Assembly: GCA_001931905.2 (NCBI GenBank)
Contig: MSJI02000634.1
Span: forward strand, 1-34,915
Source: Cladosporium sp. IMV 00045
Taxonomy: Eukaryota; Ascomycota; Dothideomycetes; Cladosporiales; Cladosporiaceae
Length of the DNA: 34,915 nucleotides
Direction: 5' to 3'
The notes beneath the pieces are model-generated. The model saw only the letters and a program-made list of their open reading frames with translations. It did not search any database and was not told where the DNA came from. The translations under genes and the position numbers were made by a program. Below, piece after piece: positions 11,053 through 21,300 of the stretch. Within the stretch, counting starts at the first letter, position 1; the number at the start of each line of letters is the position of its first letter.

Positions 11053-11076
11053 AGGTAGGTAGGTAGGTAGGTAGGT
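11053..11076 (+). repeat. (AGGT)6 microsatellite
   Basis: Six uninterrupted AGGT units lie downstream of the sec16 stop codon, probably in or beyond its 3' UTR. Confidence 0.85.
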
Positions 11077-11144
11077 GCGTAAGTAGTCAGATTCGCGTAT
11101 ATGCTTTCCTATACCCCAAGCCCACGGAAAAAAGAAAGAAAGAG

Positions 11145-11160
11145 AAAAAAAAAAAAAAAA
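11145..11160 (+). repeat. 16-nt poly(A) run preceded by GAAA-type repeats
   Basis: An A16 run follows an AAAG-rich tract (11126-11144). On the sec16 strand it is a T run about 165 bp past the stop codon. Confidence 0.8.
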
Positions 11161-11325
11161 CGAGGAAAGATCCCGGGGTCTCGTCGAAGACGTCGTCATC
11201 ATCATCGAAGACCCCAGCCACTACCATCCACCCTCTACGAAACAAGCAAAATCAGAACCCCAAAAAGTCCCGACACAAAAAAAAAAAAGCCCATCAATGC
11301 ATTCACAAGCTCTTCCCAAAACCCC

Positions 11326-14300
11326 CTACTTCCCAGCCATAACATCCACATACCGCCCCCCCTTCTTCTTTCCCCCCTTCACCGTGCCCTTCTTGCCCGC
11401 ACCAGCGCCCGGCGGCCCACCGAGCAAATCGTCCAAACTGCTCGCATTGCTAAGCGAGCTGCTCGGACGCGGAGGCGGCATCAAATTGCCCGCGGCGCCG
11501 GGGCCGTTCAGCGCGCTTGGCAGAGCAGGACTACCTGCTAGAGAAGCGGGCGTGCCGGTGCGTGAGGGTGGGTTTGAGGGAGGCCCTCCTCCCGCCACGG
11601 GAATAGGCATGGGAGGACCGGAGGAAGTTGGCGGGCGACTTCCGGCGCTGGACAGGCCGCTTCCGCTCGCGGCGCGGGAGGGGGGACCCATAGTCGGTGG
11701 GCCGGAGGCGACTCTGCTCGGCGGTCCTTTGGGGGGTGGAGGAGTGGCTGCTGCGGGGGTGGTGGATTCGGAGGCGCCGGCTTTCTTGTTGACCCATTTG
11801 TTGAGGTCTTTGTCGAAGTAGAAGCTGCTCTGCTCGCCGAGTTTGGCGCGCACGGGGCCCGAGCCGGGGGGTTGGTCTTTCTTCGCGCCGCCGAACCAGC
11901 CGCCGAACCAGCCTTTTTTGTTGTCTTTGTCGGATTGAGAGCGGGCGGCGTCGGCTTCGGCGGCGGCGCGGAAGGCTGCGTCGGCCTGGGCGTCGGCGGC
12001 GGCTGTGGAGGGCTTCGACGAGGGGGTGGAGGTTTTCAGGGCCGCGGCGCGCGCCATGATGTCGTCGTCATCATCGTCGTCCATCATGGGCTTCAGCTTG
12101 GGTTTGGGAGCTTCTTCCTCTTGTTCCTCGGGTTCGGGTTCGGGTTGGTAAGGTTGGTAGGCCGGAGGCTCGTACCCAGATGAGGGCGGCTGGTATGGGC
12201 TGCCTGCTGTCTCTGCGTCGAATCCTTGAGGCTCATCGCCGTGTGGTTGTGCGCTTGCAGGGAAACCACCCTCAGCATCGTCGGCAGGGATCTCTGGCTC
12301 TTGCGGTTGATGCGGCGGTGCTCCGAAACCGTCATGCTCAGCAAACATCGGTTTAGGCTCATAGCTCTGGTTCGACACATGGCTCATTGCACTACTCCTC
12401 CTCGAACCTCCATTGTATGCCGCCAGGTGATCGCTGGCAGACCTTTCAACCTCCGGACGCGGGACGCCAAGCATGTTGGGGCTCTGCTGCAAGTGCGATT
12501 GCGGCGCGTAACTGTTGTATCTCGAGGATGACGGCCTGCTGGAGTCTGAAATTGGCATCATGCCGAGGCCGTTGGGAATCTGAGGCTCGTACGAGCGATC
12601 AGAGTCCATGGAAGATCTCGAAGGTGCGAATTGCGAGGACACTGATGGTGCATAGCGGTTGCCAGACGCTGCGGGTTGAACAGGGACTGATGCGGCACCG
12701 CCAGGAGCATATCGGCTTGGCGCAGCGGCAGGGGTCGAGGCCGGCTGGAAGGCAGGCTGTAGGGGAGCGCTGGCCATCATGGGGTTGTAAAGCTCTGTAG
12801 TAGAGTTCGTGCGAGAGATGGTGCTTTGGTTGGTGTCGACGGCGCCGAAGGGGCTTGAAGCTGCAGCAGCTGCGCCCTGGCCTGCTGAACTGACGGGGTC
12901 TGTCTCGCCGTCGTCACCAGCCACGAACTTGGTGAACCAGCTACCGACGCCAGAGGAGACCTTATCCATGGCTGGCTTGGAGAAGAACTTGCCACCAGAG
13001 CCTGCGGTCTGCGGTGTCTGAGACAGGAAGGCGTTGAAGCTGATGAGCTCTTGTGCGAGAGCTTGATTGTAGTAGCCACTTGGCTTGGTAGTTGAGCGGA
13101 TAGCGCTGTCGATGTGGCTGCAGTAGCTCTCGGCCTTTTGCTTCAGACCATAAGCAGCCAGTTGTTGTCCATGCATGAGCTTGTATGCTTGTAAGTGCGG
13201 GATGTAGCTGGCAGTAGAAGACGGCGCTGACAGCGAAGAAGCATACTCGAAGATCTCCGTCAGCATGATGGAGTCCAGGTTGGCATCGCCAGCTGAGTGA
13301 TTTGCTCCGAGAAGTACGAAGGAAGCCTCCGAATCATCAGCGCCAGAATGCTTAGCGAGCTGGCGAGCAAAGAGGCAGCATGTGTGAGCGGCCTCAGATC
13401 TCCCATAGCTGGAGAGGAGTTTCGCCAAGGTGACAAGTGACTGAGTGTCAGTAGGCGTGCGATTGCTCGTGACGAGTGCAAGCGTCTCACGCCACTGGTC
13501 GAGGCCTTCAAGCGGGTTGCCAGCTCTGCTGCCATCCGTCTTGCTCATCATCAAGAAACCAGCACGAGCTGAGGGAGGCACAAGCTCATCAACGCAGTCC
13601 TCAGCGCTACCGGCAAACACCTGGTATAGCGCTGCCAAGCTACGAGCGTCCGCACCACTAGTCCTGACTTGAGACCTGACGAAAGAAGCAACAATCTGCT
13701 TCCACATCTCCGGGCCCATGGTTGAAGCAAGGAGAAGAGCATGGCCCCAAAGCTTCTTCTCCTCTGCAATCCAGACAGCGCGCTCGCGCTGGCCTTCGAA
13801 AAGCGCTTGCCGCAACTGGGCAAGGACTGAGGTGTCCACTGGATCAGGCTGAGCGACACTCGCACCGGGAGATTGAAGGTCGGCAACTTGACTCATCTGG
13901 GCCAGGTTAGGGAGCAACACCCTGCGAACCTCCTCATCAATCTGCGGAGTGCCTTCCAGAACGCCGTCGTGCTCTACAAAGATCTTCATGATCTTCCAGA
14001 GCACAAGCTTCTCCTCCGTGCCCTTCTGCACGTCCGTAGGCAAGTTGAAGTCGAGCAGAACGCCTTCGGTCTCGCGCTCCAAATCCTCGATCTTGCCCGA
14101 CATCCAGGAAAGTAGCTCCTTCTTCTTTCCCTTACTGCGAGCGGGCAGAGGTCCAGGGAACTTCGCGTCTCGCTCTGCAAGAGGCAGGAATGTAGTCGCG
14201 TCTTCCATGGTGATCATTCCTGGTGTGCACTTGATGCTGGGAATGCCATGGCCAGCCGCATAAAACGCTGATTGCTTCGGGAAGCTATGCACGACAGTAC

Positions 14301-17300
14301 CAGACGCACTCCAAGTAAAGATAGGTTGGCCCTTCCAGCGCTCCAGAGGGTCCTGCGATCGCTCGTCTTGCGGCGCGGCAAACGCGAGGTCTCGCGAGAA
14401 TTGTCGTCGATGTGCGAGCTTCACAGGACGCTGATGGGAGGCCGTAGGTTGCGATGCGGCAGGTCTGGGAACGGCTGGTGCCAGAGGTGATGCTGTATGC
14501 CCTGGTGCAGCTGCGGCGCCTGTGAAAGCTGCCGCCGTTTTAGCGGACTTCATCACAGCTCCTGGTGACTGTGTGCGCGGCCTTTGCGGTGGGCCGGGAA
14601 GGGGAGCTCCGAAGCCCGAGTCTTCGACCCTGCCTGCGCCTGAGGGTGGTGACATATAATTCATACCAGTTGACCCTCTCCTCTCTGGAGAAAGCAGTCC
14701 ATTGGCGGTCGGTGGCGATATAGGCGTGATTGGCACACTATCCTGGGTGTTTTGCCTTTTCGGGCGGCCGTGCATGGCTAGAGGACTGCTCGTCCTGGGA
14801 GCGAATGGTTGAACCTGCGGAGGTCGGCTGGCAACAGGAGCGGAGGATGGTTGAGGGGCAGACGAGTAACGTTGCGACGGCTGAGTTTGCGATTGCGCAG
14901 CCGGCGCTGGAGAGTAGCGGGATGCAGTGGTTGACGCTTGCGCACTAGGAGCAGGCGCAGGTGAATATCTGCTGGGAGCTGGGGGCGCCGCAGGAGCAGC
15001 CTGGACGCTTGGGCTATACCGATCATTGGTTGCTGGAGCTGGAGGGAACTGCTGTGAGGGAGGCACTTGAGGCGCCGATTGCTCTGGGAACAGCGGTTGA
15101 TTACTTGGCTGTGTGAGACCACCTGCAATAGCCGGCTGCTGAGCTGGAGTGGGAGGGCCCGTTGGCCTGCCAGGAGGAGGTACCGCTGCTCCTTGCGGTG
15201 GCCTCTGCTGAGGTGGGAAGCCTGCTTGAGGTGGCAGCGGAGGTGTAGGTGTACCCACGGTCTGAGGCGTAAACACTCCAGAGGGTCTGGCACGAAGCTT
15301 GGGAGCCACGGGCAGATCAGCGAAGAAACCGCTGTCTGATGACTTGGGTGTCCCTTGTGGAAGCACTGGTGGAGTTGTACCTGCAGCAGGCGGTGGTGCG
15401 GTCGGCGCATTGGCATTGCTCGAAATCGGAGGTGTCATCGCGCTTCCAGGCGTTTGACTTGGTTGGTGGAAGCTGCTGGTCCGGGGAGGAGGAGCTGGCA
15501 TCTGGGCTGAAGACTGCATCTGCGGTGTCTGCTGTGGTCGTCTCCTAGGCTTGACCACCTCCATAGGCAAATCATAGGGCGACTGATACCCACCCTTTGC
15601 CTTGTCCACGAAACTCTTTGCAGTAGTTGCGGCCGGCCTTTGAGGCTCCTGAGAAGGAACAGGCTGGCTGTGGACGTCGAAAAGGCCGGTCGACGGTGTT
15701 CCCGCCGAGCGTGCCATGTTTTGCTCAATGAAAGGAGTGCCTGGAGTGCTGATGGTTGGCTGCTGGAAAGGATGCTGCACCGCAGGGTTGGGCGTGTAAG
15801 AGGCTTTAGCAGTGCTTTGTTGCTGCATTTGTGCCAGGGGTTCGTTCTGAGCATCTCCAAGAAAGTCATCATCATCATCCAATAAGCCATCATCGTCGTC
15901 GCCAAAGAGCGCGGCGGGATCAATTTCGTTATCGTCGAGAATATCGTCGTCGTCAAGCGCGGCTGCGAAAGCAGCACTCAGATCCTCCTCAGCAGGCTGA
16001 TCAGCGACATTTTCAAGGCCCAATCCTTGTGCGGAGGTCGTATCCTGTGCACTGTGGCCCAAAAGCTCTCCAAAAGTGTTATCGGCTTCTTCCACAGGCC
16101 AGTGATCATCTGACGTCTGTGTGTTTTCAGTAGTGGGCTTGTCATCGTTGGTGCTTTCCTGGGGCTGTGTTTGTTCTTGTTGTGATTGCTGACCAATAAT
16201 ATCTCCAAATGATGAATCGTCTGCAGTGGCTGGCCAGCAATCATCGCTGATACCGACATTCTGCTGGCCGCTCGAAGAAGCTTCGTCGACTGCTTCGCGA
16301 GGCTCTGCCTGGGTCGTCCGATCCTCCAGAATTTCTGTAGATGTGTTGTCATTTCCAGCTGCCCGCTGAGGCTCGACTGATTGATCGCTTTCAGGTTCGT
16401 GAATCGTTGACTGCGCTGGTACTTGCTGATCAAAGTTGCCCTCCTGCCCGACTGTCGCTTCCTCGGGCTGTTCAGTCTGCGGTTCGTCATCCAAGAGCTC
16501 CCCAAAAGTCTTGTCGTCTCCAGCAGCTGGCCAGTCCTCGTCGATCGCTTGTCTAGAAACCGGATTTGGCGTTTCCGAGTCCTTCTTCGGCGGCTCGGTA
16601 AAGTTGGTCGTAAATGAACGCTCGATGCCCATGTGCGACGGCTCTGAAGGCTGCATAGCGAAGTGCTCCGCTTCGCCCTCAAGTCCAGTCTCAACGCCAA
16701 CTTGCTGGTTGTCGAAGGGCTCAAATGTATTCGCACGGCTGACCTCACCCTGCACAGGTGCTGGTTGTTCGTCCGCCATCAGAGGAGCTTCTGCGCTTTC
16801 GTCTCTTGCTTCTTCCATCTCCGTGACCTCGCCCTGGTAGTCGTAGTTCTCCTCCGGTCTGTGTGCTTCCTCGTCGGCAAATGCTTGATCTGCTTGCTCC
16901 ACTCCTTTGGGCTCAGGTTCTTGCACGGCTGGAGGAGCCTCGTTGGCCACTTCTGGTAGATGCTCCTCCAAATTCCAAGCTTGTTCTTCGACCTTCTCGT
17001 CGGAGCCGAAGACAGCAGCATCGTCGTTTTGCGGCATCGTATCGACCACCTCTTCCACAGGGTGATCGTGGTGGTTGATGGGCGCTTCCACGTCGGCTGT
17101 GGTGTGAGGCTCCAAACCAGCGTCCTCCGGCGCAGCTGGGGCCTCTGTCACAAGAACCTCATCTTCCACGTTAATGCCCTGATTTTGTGTGGGCTCTGTC
17201 CGCGCAGCCTCTTCGTCGGGCTCTCCTTCAAGTCCCCAAGCAGCTTCCTCAGCCGATTCCTCGTCCACGGGTTTCGCAGTTCCTTGTTTCTTAGGCGTCG

Positions 17301-17496
17301 GGTCTGGGTATCTTTCGAAAAAGTCGTCGTCCTCGTCGGGCGTGGTGGCGGATTTGTTACTCGTTTCGGGCTGCTGTGATTGCTCGGCGTTCGGTCTCAG
17401 GGCAGGGTTCCAGGAAGCCGAGTTGGAGGGCTGGGGAGTGGAAGGCGACGCGCCTGTGTAGGCGTTCCCGAAGTTAGGGAAGCCATCATCATCCAT
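11326..17496 (-). CDS. sec16: COPII coat assembly scaffold Sec16
   Basis: Peripheral scaffold that organises ER exit sites and assembles COPII coat. One uninterrupted exon of 2056 residues from the ATG at 17496; fungal Sec16 proteins are about this long. The N-terminal half is disordered and acidic, with the fungal signature FFERYPDPTPKK near 58-69 and an Asp-rich block near 515-570. A Pro/Ala/Gln-rich region spans about 600-1000. The conserved central domain begins at about 1050 (PLERWKGQPIFTW) and contains GIPSIKCTPGMI. The alpha-helical ACE1-type domain follows at about 1225-1490 (LFEGQRERAVWIAEEKKLWGHAL), the segment that binds Sec13/Sec31. The C-terminus carries an Asp run, KKGWFGGWFGG near 1855, a FYFDKDLNKWVNKK block, and a Lys/Gly-rich end, regions linked in other fungi to Sec23 contact. 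Divergent with neo1. The GC-rich 3' end produces long antisense frames that are shadows. Confidence 0.95.
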   Translation of the reverse strand: MDDDGFPNFGNAYTGASPSTPQPSNSASWNPALRPNAEQSQQPETSNKSATTPDEDDDFFERYPDPTPKKQGTAKPVDEESAEEAAWGLEGEPDEEAARTEPTQNQGINVEDEVLVTEAPAAPEDAGLEPHTTADVEAPINHHDHPVEEVVDTMPQNDDAAVFGSDEKVEEQAWNLEEHLPEVANEAPPAVQEPEPKGVEQADQAFADEEAHRPEENYDYQGEVTEMEEARDESAEAPLMADEQPAPVQGEVSRANTFEPFDNQQVGVETGLEGEAEHFAMQPSEPSHMGIERSFTTNFTEPPKKDSETPNPVSRQAIDEDWPAAGDDKTFGELLDDEPQTEQPEEATVGQEGNFDQQVPAQSTIHEPESDQSVEPQRAAGNDNTSTEILEDRTTQAEPREAVDEASSSGQQNVGISDDCWPATADDSSFGDIIGQQSQQEQTQPQESTNDDKPTTENTQTSDDHWPVEEADNTFGELLGHSAQDTTSAQGLGLENVADQPAEEDLSAAFAAALDDDDILDDNEIDPAALFGDDDDGLLDDDDDFLGDAQNEPLAQMQQQSTAKASYTPNPAVQHPFQQPTISTPGTPFIEQNMARSAGTPSTGLFDVHSQPVPSQEPQRPAATTAKSFVDKAKGGYQSPYDLPMEVVKPRRRPQQTPQMQSSAQMPAPPPRTSSFHQPSQTPGSAMTPPISSNANAPTAPPPAAGTTPPVLPQGTPKSSDSGFFADLPVAPKLRARPSGVFTPQTVGTPTPPLPPQAGFPPQQRPPQGAAVPPPGRPTGPPTPAQQPAIAGGLTQPSNQPLFPEQSAPQVPPSQQFPPAPATNDRYSPSVQAAPAAPPAPSRYSPAPAPSAQASTTASRYSPAPAAQSQTQPSQRYSSAPQPSSAPVASRPPQVQPFAPRTSSPLAMHGRPKRQNTQDSVPITPISPPTANGLLSPERRGSTGMNYMSPPSGAGRVEDSGFGAPLPGPPQRPRTQSPGAVMKSAKTAAAFTGAAAAPGHTASPLAPAVPRPAASQPTASHQRPVKLAHRRQFSRDLAFAAPQDERSQDPLERWKGQPIFTWSASGTVVHSFPKQSAFYAAGHGIPSIKCTPGMITMEDATTFLPLAERDAKFPGPLPARSKGKKKELLSWMSGKIEDLERETEGVLLDFNLPTDVQKGTEEKLVLWKIMKIFVEHDGVLEGTPQIDEEVRRVLLPNLAQMSQVADLQSPGASVAQPDPVDTSVLAQLRQALFEGQRERAVWIAEEKKLWGHALLLASTMGPEMWKQIVASFVRSQVRTSGADARSLAALYQVFAGSAEDCVDELVPPSARAGFLMMSKTDGSRAGNPLEGLDQWRETLALVTSNRTPTDTQSLVTLAKLLSSYGRSEAAHTCCLFARQLAKHSGADDSEASFVLLGANHSAGDANLDSIMLTEIFEYASSLSAPSSTASYIPHLQAYKLMHGQQLAAYGLKQKAESYCSHIDSAIRSTTKPSGYYNQALAQELISFNAFLSQTPQTAGSGGKFFSKPAMDKVSSGVGSWFTKFVAGDDGETDPVSSAGQGAAAAASSPFGAVDTNQSTISRTNSTTELYNPMMASAPLQPAFQPASTPAAAPSRYAPGGAASVPVQPAASGNRYAPSVSSQFAPSRSSMDSDRSYEPQIPNGLGMMPISDSSRPSSSRYNSYAPQSHLQQSPNMLGVPRPEVERSASDHLAAYNGGSRRSSAMSHVSNQSYEPKPMFAEHDGFGAPPHQPQEPEIPADDAEGGFPASAQPHGDEPQGFDAETAGSPYQPPSSGYEPPAYQPYQPEPEPEEQEEEAPKPKLKPMMDDDDDDDIMARAAALKTSTPSSKPSTAAADAQADAAFRAAAEADAARSQSDKDNKKGWFGGWFGGAKKDQPPGSGPVRAKLGEQSSFYFDKDLNKWVNKKAGASESTTPAAATPPPPKGPPSRVASGPPTMGPPSRAASGSGLSSAGSRPPTSSGPPMPIPVAGGGPPSNPPSRTGTPASLAGSPALPSALNGPGAAGNLMPPPRPSSSLSNASSLDDLLGGPPGAGAGKKGTVKGGKKKGGRYVDVMAGK

Positions 17497-18347
17497 GGTT
17501 TATGCAAGATTGACCGCGCACGCGGTGATAAAAGGGATCGCCGGAAAATGACAAGAGTGATAAAGAATACTGCCACGAATGTCAGCTCATGTATTCACTG
17601 ATCGCCGGTGTGAGCGCATTTGCATGGCGCGTCGTCGGCGTTGCCAGCTGGCCCGGCGTGTGAGAGATGCATGGGCATGCATGAGGATCCCTCTGCGGAC
17701 GCGGAGTTTGGAGAGATCTGCTTACCTGTACAAGTCGCGTGGACAAATAATCAAGCAGCAAATGTGAAAGGGGAAAATTAATAGTACAGCGCAAGCATGG
17801 CAGACGATGCGCGAGAGGTGGATGGTGGGTGGTAGATACCAGGTAGACAGACAGACGGGAAATAGGAGAGGATGGATGGAGATATGGCCTATAATAATGC
17901 TCGCGTACGGAGGATGACGATGGATTGCAGCCGGGCAGTAGTTCAGCCAGTTCTCTCGCCAATCAGCCATTCAAATCCAGCCAGAACAACTGTCGATAGA
18001 CTGGGGAGAGCAGGAGTGTCGAAGGCCGTGCGAGCGTCGGTCGGCTTGTGAGAGCCGGTCAACACCTTACCCAGTATTGCTGGACTCTTATTATGAAACG
18101 GGCGAGCCTGACCCATACAGGGAGGCAGCAGCATAAGGGACTGACATAGACAAAGAGATCTTGACACTACACACACACACACCTTCCACACTCTACAACA
18201 GCCTCCTTCACTGCCAGCGCATCGCCTTTTGTTTCTTTGTATACACAATCATTCGCAGGCCGACATAATAATGATCAACTAAGAAGAAGGCAACAACAAA
18301 TACCCCAAACACTCCGCCACTACAATCCGCAATCCCCCATATGAGGC
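17497..18347. promoter_or_regulatory. Shared bidirectional promoter region of sec16 and neo1
   Basis: The two start codons lie 851 bp apart, head to head. A CCAATCA box (CCAAT at 17959-17963) sits close to the middle and could serve both genes through the HAP/CBC complex. Towards neo1 there is a CA-repeat (near 18168-18181) and a pyrimidine/A-rich leader. No coding frame here is convincing. Head-to-head spacing is seen; co-regulation is inference. Confidence 0.6.
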
Positions 18348-18361
18348 ATGAACCCTCCTAA
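18341..18361 (+). promoter_or_regulatory. Six-codon upstream ORF overlapping the neo1 start codon
   Basis: ATG AGG CAT GAA CCC TCC TAA begins 7 nt before the neo1 ATG, in another frame, and stops inside neo1's fifth codon. Its ATG has a C at -3 (CCAT before ATG), whereas the neo1 ATG at 18348 has G at -3. If the transcript begins upstream, scanning ribosomes meet this ATG first. Effect on translation is inference. Confidence 0.5.
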
Positions 18362-21300
18362 CGGCGGCCATGCGAAACCGGCCGCGCCGGACGACCCCTA
18401 CGACGACAACGACTCCGACCTCGACCTCGACCTGAACGAACTCGATCCCGCAACATCTTCAGCACAGTCCGGCGCAGGCCGCCAGAGCTACGATTATGGC
18501 GGGCAAATACCGCTTCGCAACCTTCGCTTTGGAGGACGACGGAGGCCTCGCGAGGAAGACGACGAGGATATGGAGGCGCTGATTGACAGCGAGGACACCG
18601 CGCGGAAACACGAAAGCAATCGATTTGGCGGTGATGATGCGCCGCTTTTGAACGGCAACTCTGGACAGCAGCAACAAGGGAATCTGGACATGTTTTCAGA
18701 AACGCGCCCACGCAGAGGATGGCGGAAGTACGTGCCGTTCGCAAAGCGCAGCTCATCAATCGCCCTGCCGTCCAACGCCGTTGAGGAGCCAGAAGAGGAA
18801 CACGACCCTTCTGCGCAACGGACGGTCTTCGCAGCGCAGAAGCAGAGCGCTCGATTCCCTCCCAATGCGGTCTCGCACGCCAAATACACTCCCTGGTCCT
18901 TTCTGCCGCGCACGCTCTTCAACGAGTTCAAGTTCTTCATCAACATGTATTTCCTCCTGGTCGCGCTGTCGCAGATCATACCGGCGCTGCGGATAGGGTA
19001 TCTCAGCACTTACATTGCGCCGTTGGCGTTCGTGATTTGCATTACGCTTAGTAAGGAGGCTTATGACGATGTTTATCGGCGGAAGAGGGATATCGAGGCC
19101 AACAGTGAGGCGTACAAGGTGCTGCGGTTGGATGAAGGGGGAGCGCAAGGGTTCAGCGATAGTCGCAAGAGGAAGAATAGTAAGATGTCGGAAAGGAAAA
19201 AGGGCAAGAAGAGACGGACTGAGGAGGAAGATCGGATCGCTCAGGCGGATCGTGAGGAGCAGGATGCTGAGGACGTTGATACGCCTTCCGCGAGCGTGAC
19301 GGAAATTATGAAATCTTCCAAAGATCTCGCAGTCGGCGATGTCGTGGTGCTCGGCAAGGACCAGCGCGTTCCGGCGGATGTGATTATCCTCAAGAGTTTT
19401 TCCTCGGAACCTGTTGTTGTTCAGGATGAGGATCAACTTCCAACACCTAGAAAGTCTGAAGCACTCATGGATTTTGGTGAAAATGCTCCAGAGCCTGATC
19501 CAACATCACAAGCAGAGTCCGCGAAGGGACAAGACCTGGAAAATCAAACAACATCTTCTGATCCTAGCGGAGGCGGCGAGGCTTTCGTACGGACGGACCA
19601 ACTCGATGGAGAGACGGACTGGAAACTCAGGCTAGCTTCACCGTTGGCACAGACTTTGCCTGCAAGCGAGTATGGGCGGCTTCGTGTTGTTGCTGGCAAG
19701 CCGGACAAGAGGGTCAACGATTTCGTCGGGACAATCGAGCTAGTCCCCAAGACGCGTACGGCATACGACCCACCTGTTGATGGTTCGAGAGAATCAGAAT
19801 CCGCAGAAAGCTCGACGGCAACCAAATCAAGCCCATTGACGATCGACAACACTGCTTGGGCGAACACCGTACTCGCTTCCAGCACAACTGTGCACGCTGT
19901 TGTCATATACACTGGGCCACAAACTCGCGCGGCACTCAGCACATCAGCCTCTCGTTCCAAGACTGGACTGCTGGAACTCGAGATCAATTCGCTTACGAAG
20001 ATCCTGTGTTTCCTCACTGCATTCCTATCATTCCTGCTAGTGGCCTTCGAAGGGTTCGACACGAAAGACGGCAACGCATGGTACGTGTCAGTCATGCGCT
20101 TCTTGATCCTCTTCAGCACGATCGTGCCGATCAGTCTGCGAGTCAATCTGGACATGGGCAAATCAGTCTACGCTTGGTTCATCCATCGCGATCCTGGTAT
20201 CCCTGAGACCGTAGTGCGAACCTCCACAATACCTGAGGATCTTGGCAGGATCGAATATCTCTTGTCTGACAAGACCGGCACTCTAACCAGAAACGAGATG
20301 GAGCTACGGAAGGTCCACGTTGGTACCGTGAGCTACGGCGGAGACGCCATGGAAGAAGTCACCAGCTATGTCAGCCAAGCGTTCTCCGACAACACCGGAG
20401 ATGTTGACACGCTTTTCACGCCTTCAGCGAGCTTCGACGCCTTGAGCGGTGCTACGAGAACTAGGCGTGAAATTGGCATTCGAGTTCGCGACCTTGTCCT
20501 CGCATTGGCGCTATGTCACAATGTCACGCCAACCCTGGAGGAAGACGAGAACGGCGAGCCTCTGATAACCTACCAAGCCTCCTCGCCGGATGAAATCGCC
20601 ATCGTGCAATGGACGGAGCAAGTAGGCTTGAGATTAGTGCACCGCGACCGCAAGAGCATCACTCTACAATTCACTTCTGATGGACGCACCGTGGTGAAAG
20701 TGGAGATCCTCAACATCTTCCCCTTCACATCGGATAGCAAGCGCATGGGCGTCGTGGTTCGCTTCCAGCGTCACGCTACAGGGACCAACGCAAGCGACCA
20801 AGACGAGATTGTGTTCTTCCAAAAGGGCGCAGACACCGTCATGACGTCCATTGTGGCCGCCAACGACTGGCTCGACGAGGAAACCGGAAACATGGCCCGC
20901 GAAGGATTGCGTACACTCGTCGTCGGACGAAAGCCTCTCAGCTCTCAGCAGTACGCTGCTTTCTCGGCCGCCTACACCGAGGCGTCCATGAGCTTCCACA
21001 ACCGCGACGGCGAAATGGCCAGCGTGGTCAAGCAGCACCTCGAGCACAACCTCGAACTCCTCGGCGTGACTGGTGTAGAGGATAAACTCCAACCACACGT
21101 CAAGCCATCCCTGGAGCTTCTGCGAAACGCCGGCATCAAAATCTGGATGCTCACGGGCGACAAAGTCGAAACCGCGCGGTGCGTGGCTGTCTCGTCAAAA
21201 CTCGTCTCCCGCGGCCAGCACATCCACACCATCGCCGGACTGAAGCGCAAAGACACCGCTCTCGACGCTCTCGCACCCCTCTCCAACCGCCCAAACGCCG

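Larger units (their letters stand above)
9970..11325. other. Convergent 3' flanks between the Sds3/Dep1-like gene and sec16
   Basis: Both genes end towards this interval. The left part is G-rich with repeated GGTG/GAAGGGAGG text typical of a 3' UTR. The interval holds a TTAGGG-type repeat (10498-10515), an (AGGT)6 microsatellite (11053-11076) and a 16-nt A run (11145-11160). A 74-codon ATG frame at 10099-10323 encodes a hydrophobic, basic-tailed peptide that I do not call as a gene. Confidence 0.6.
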
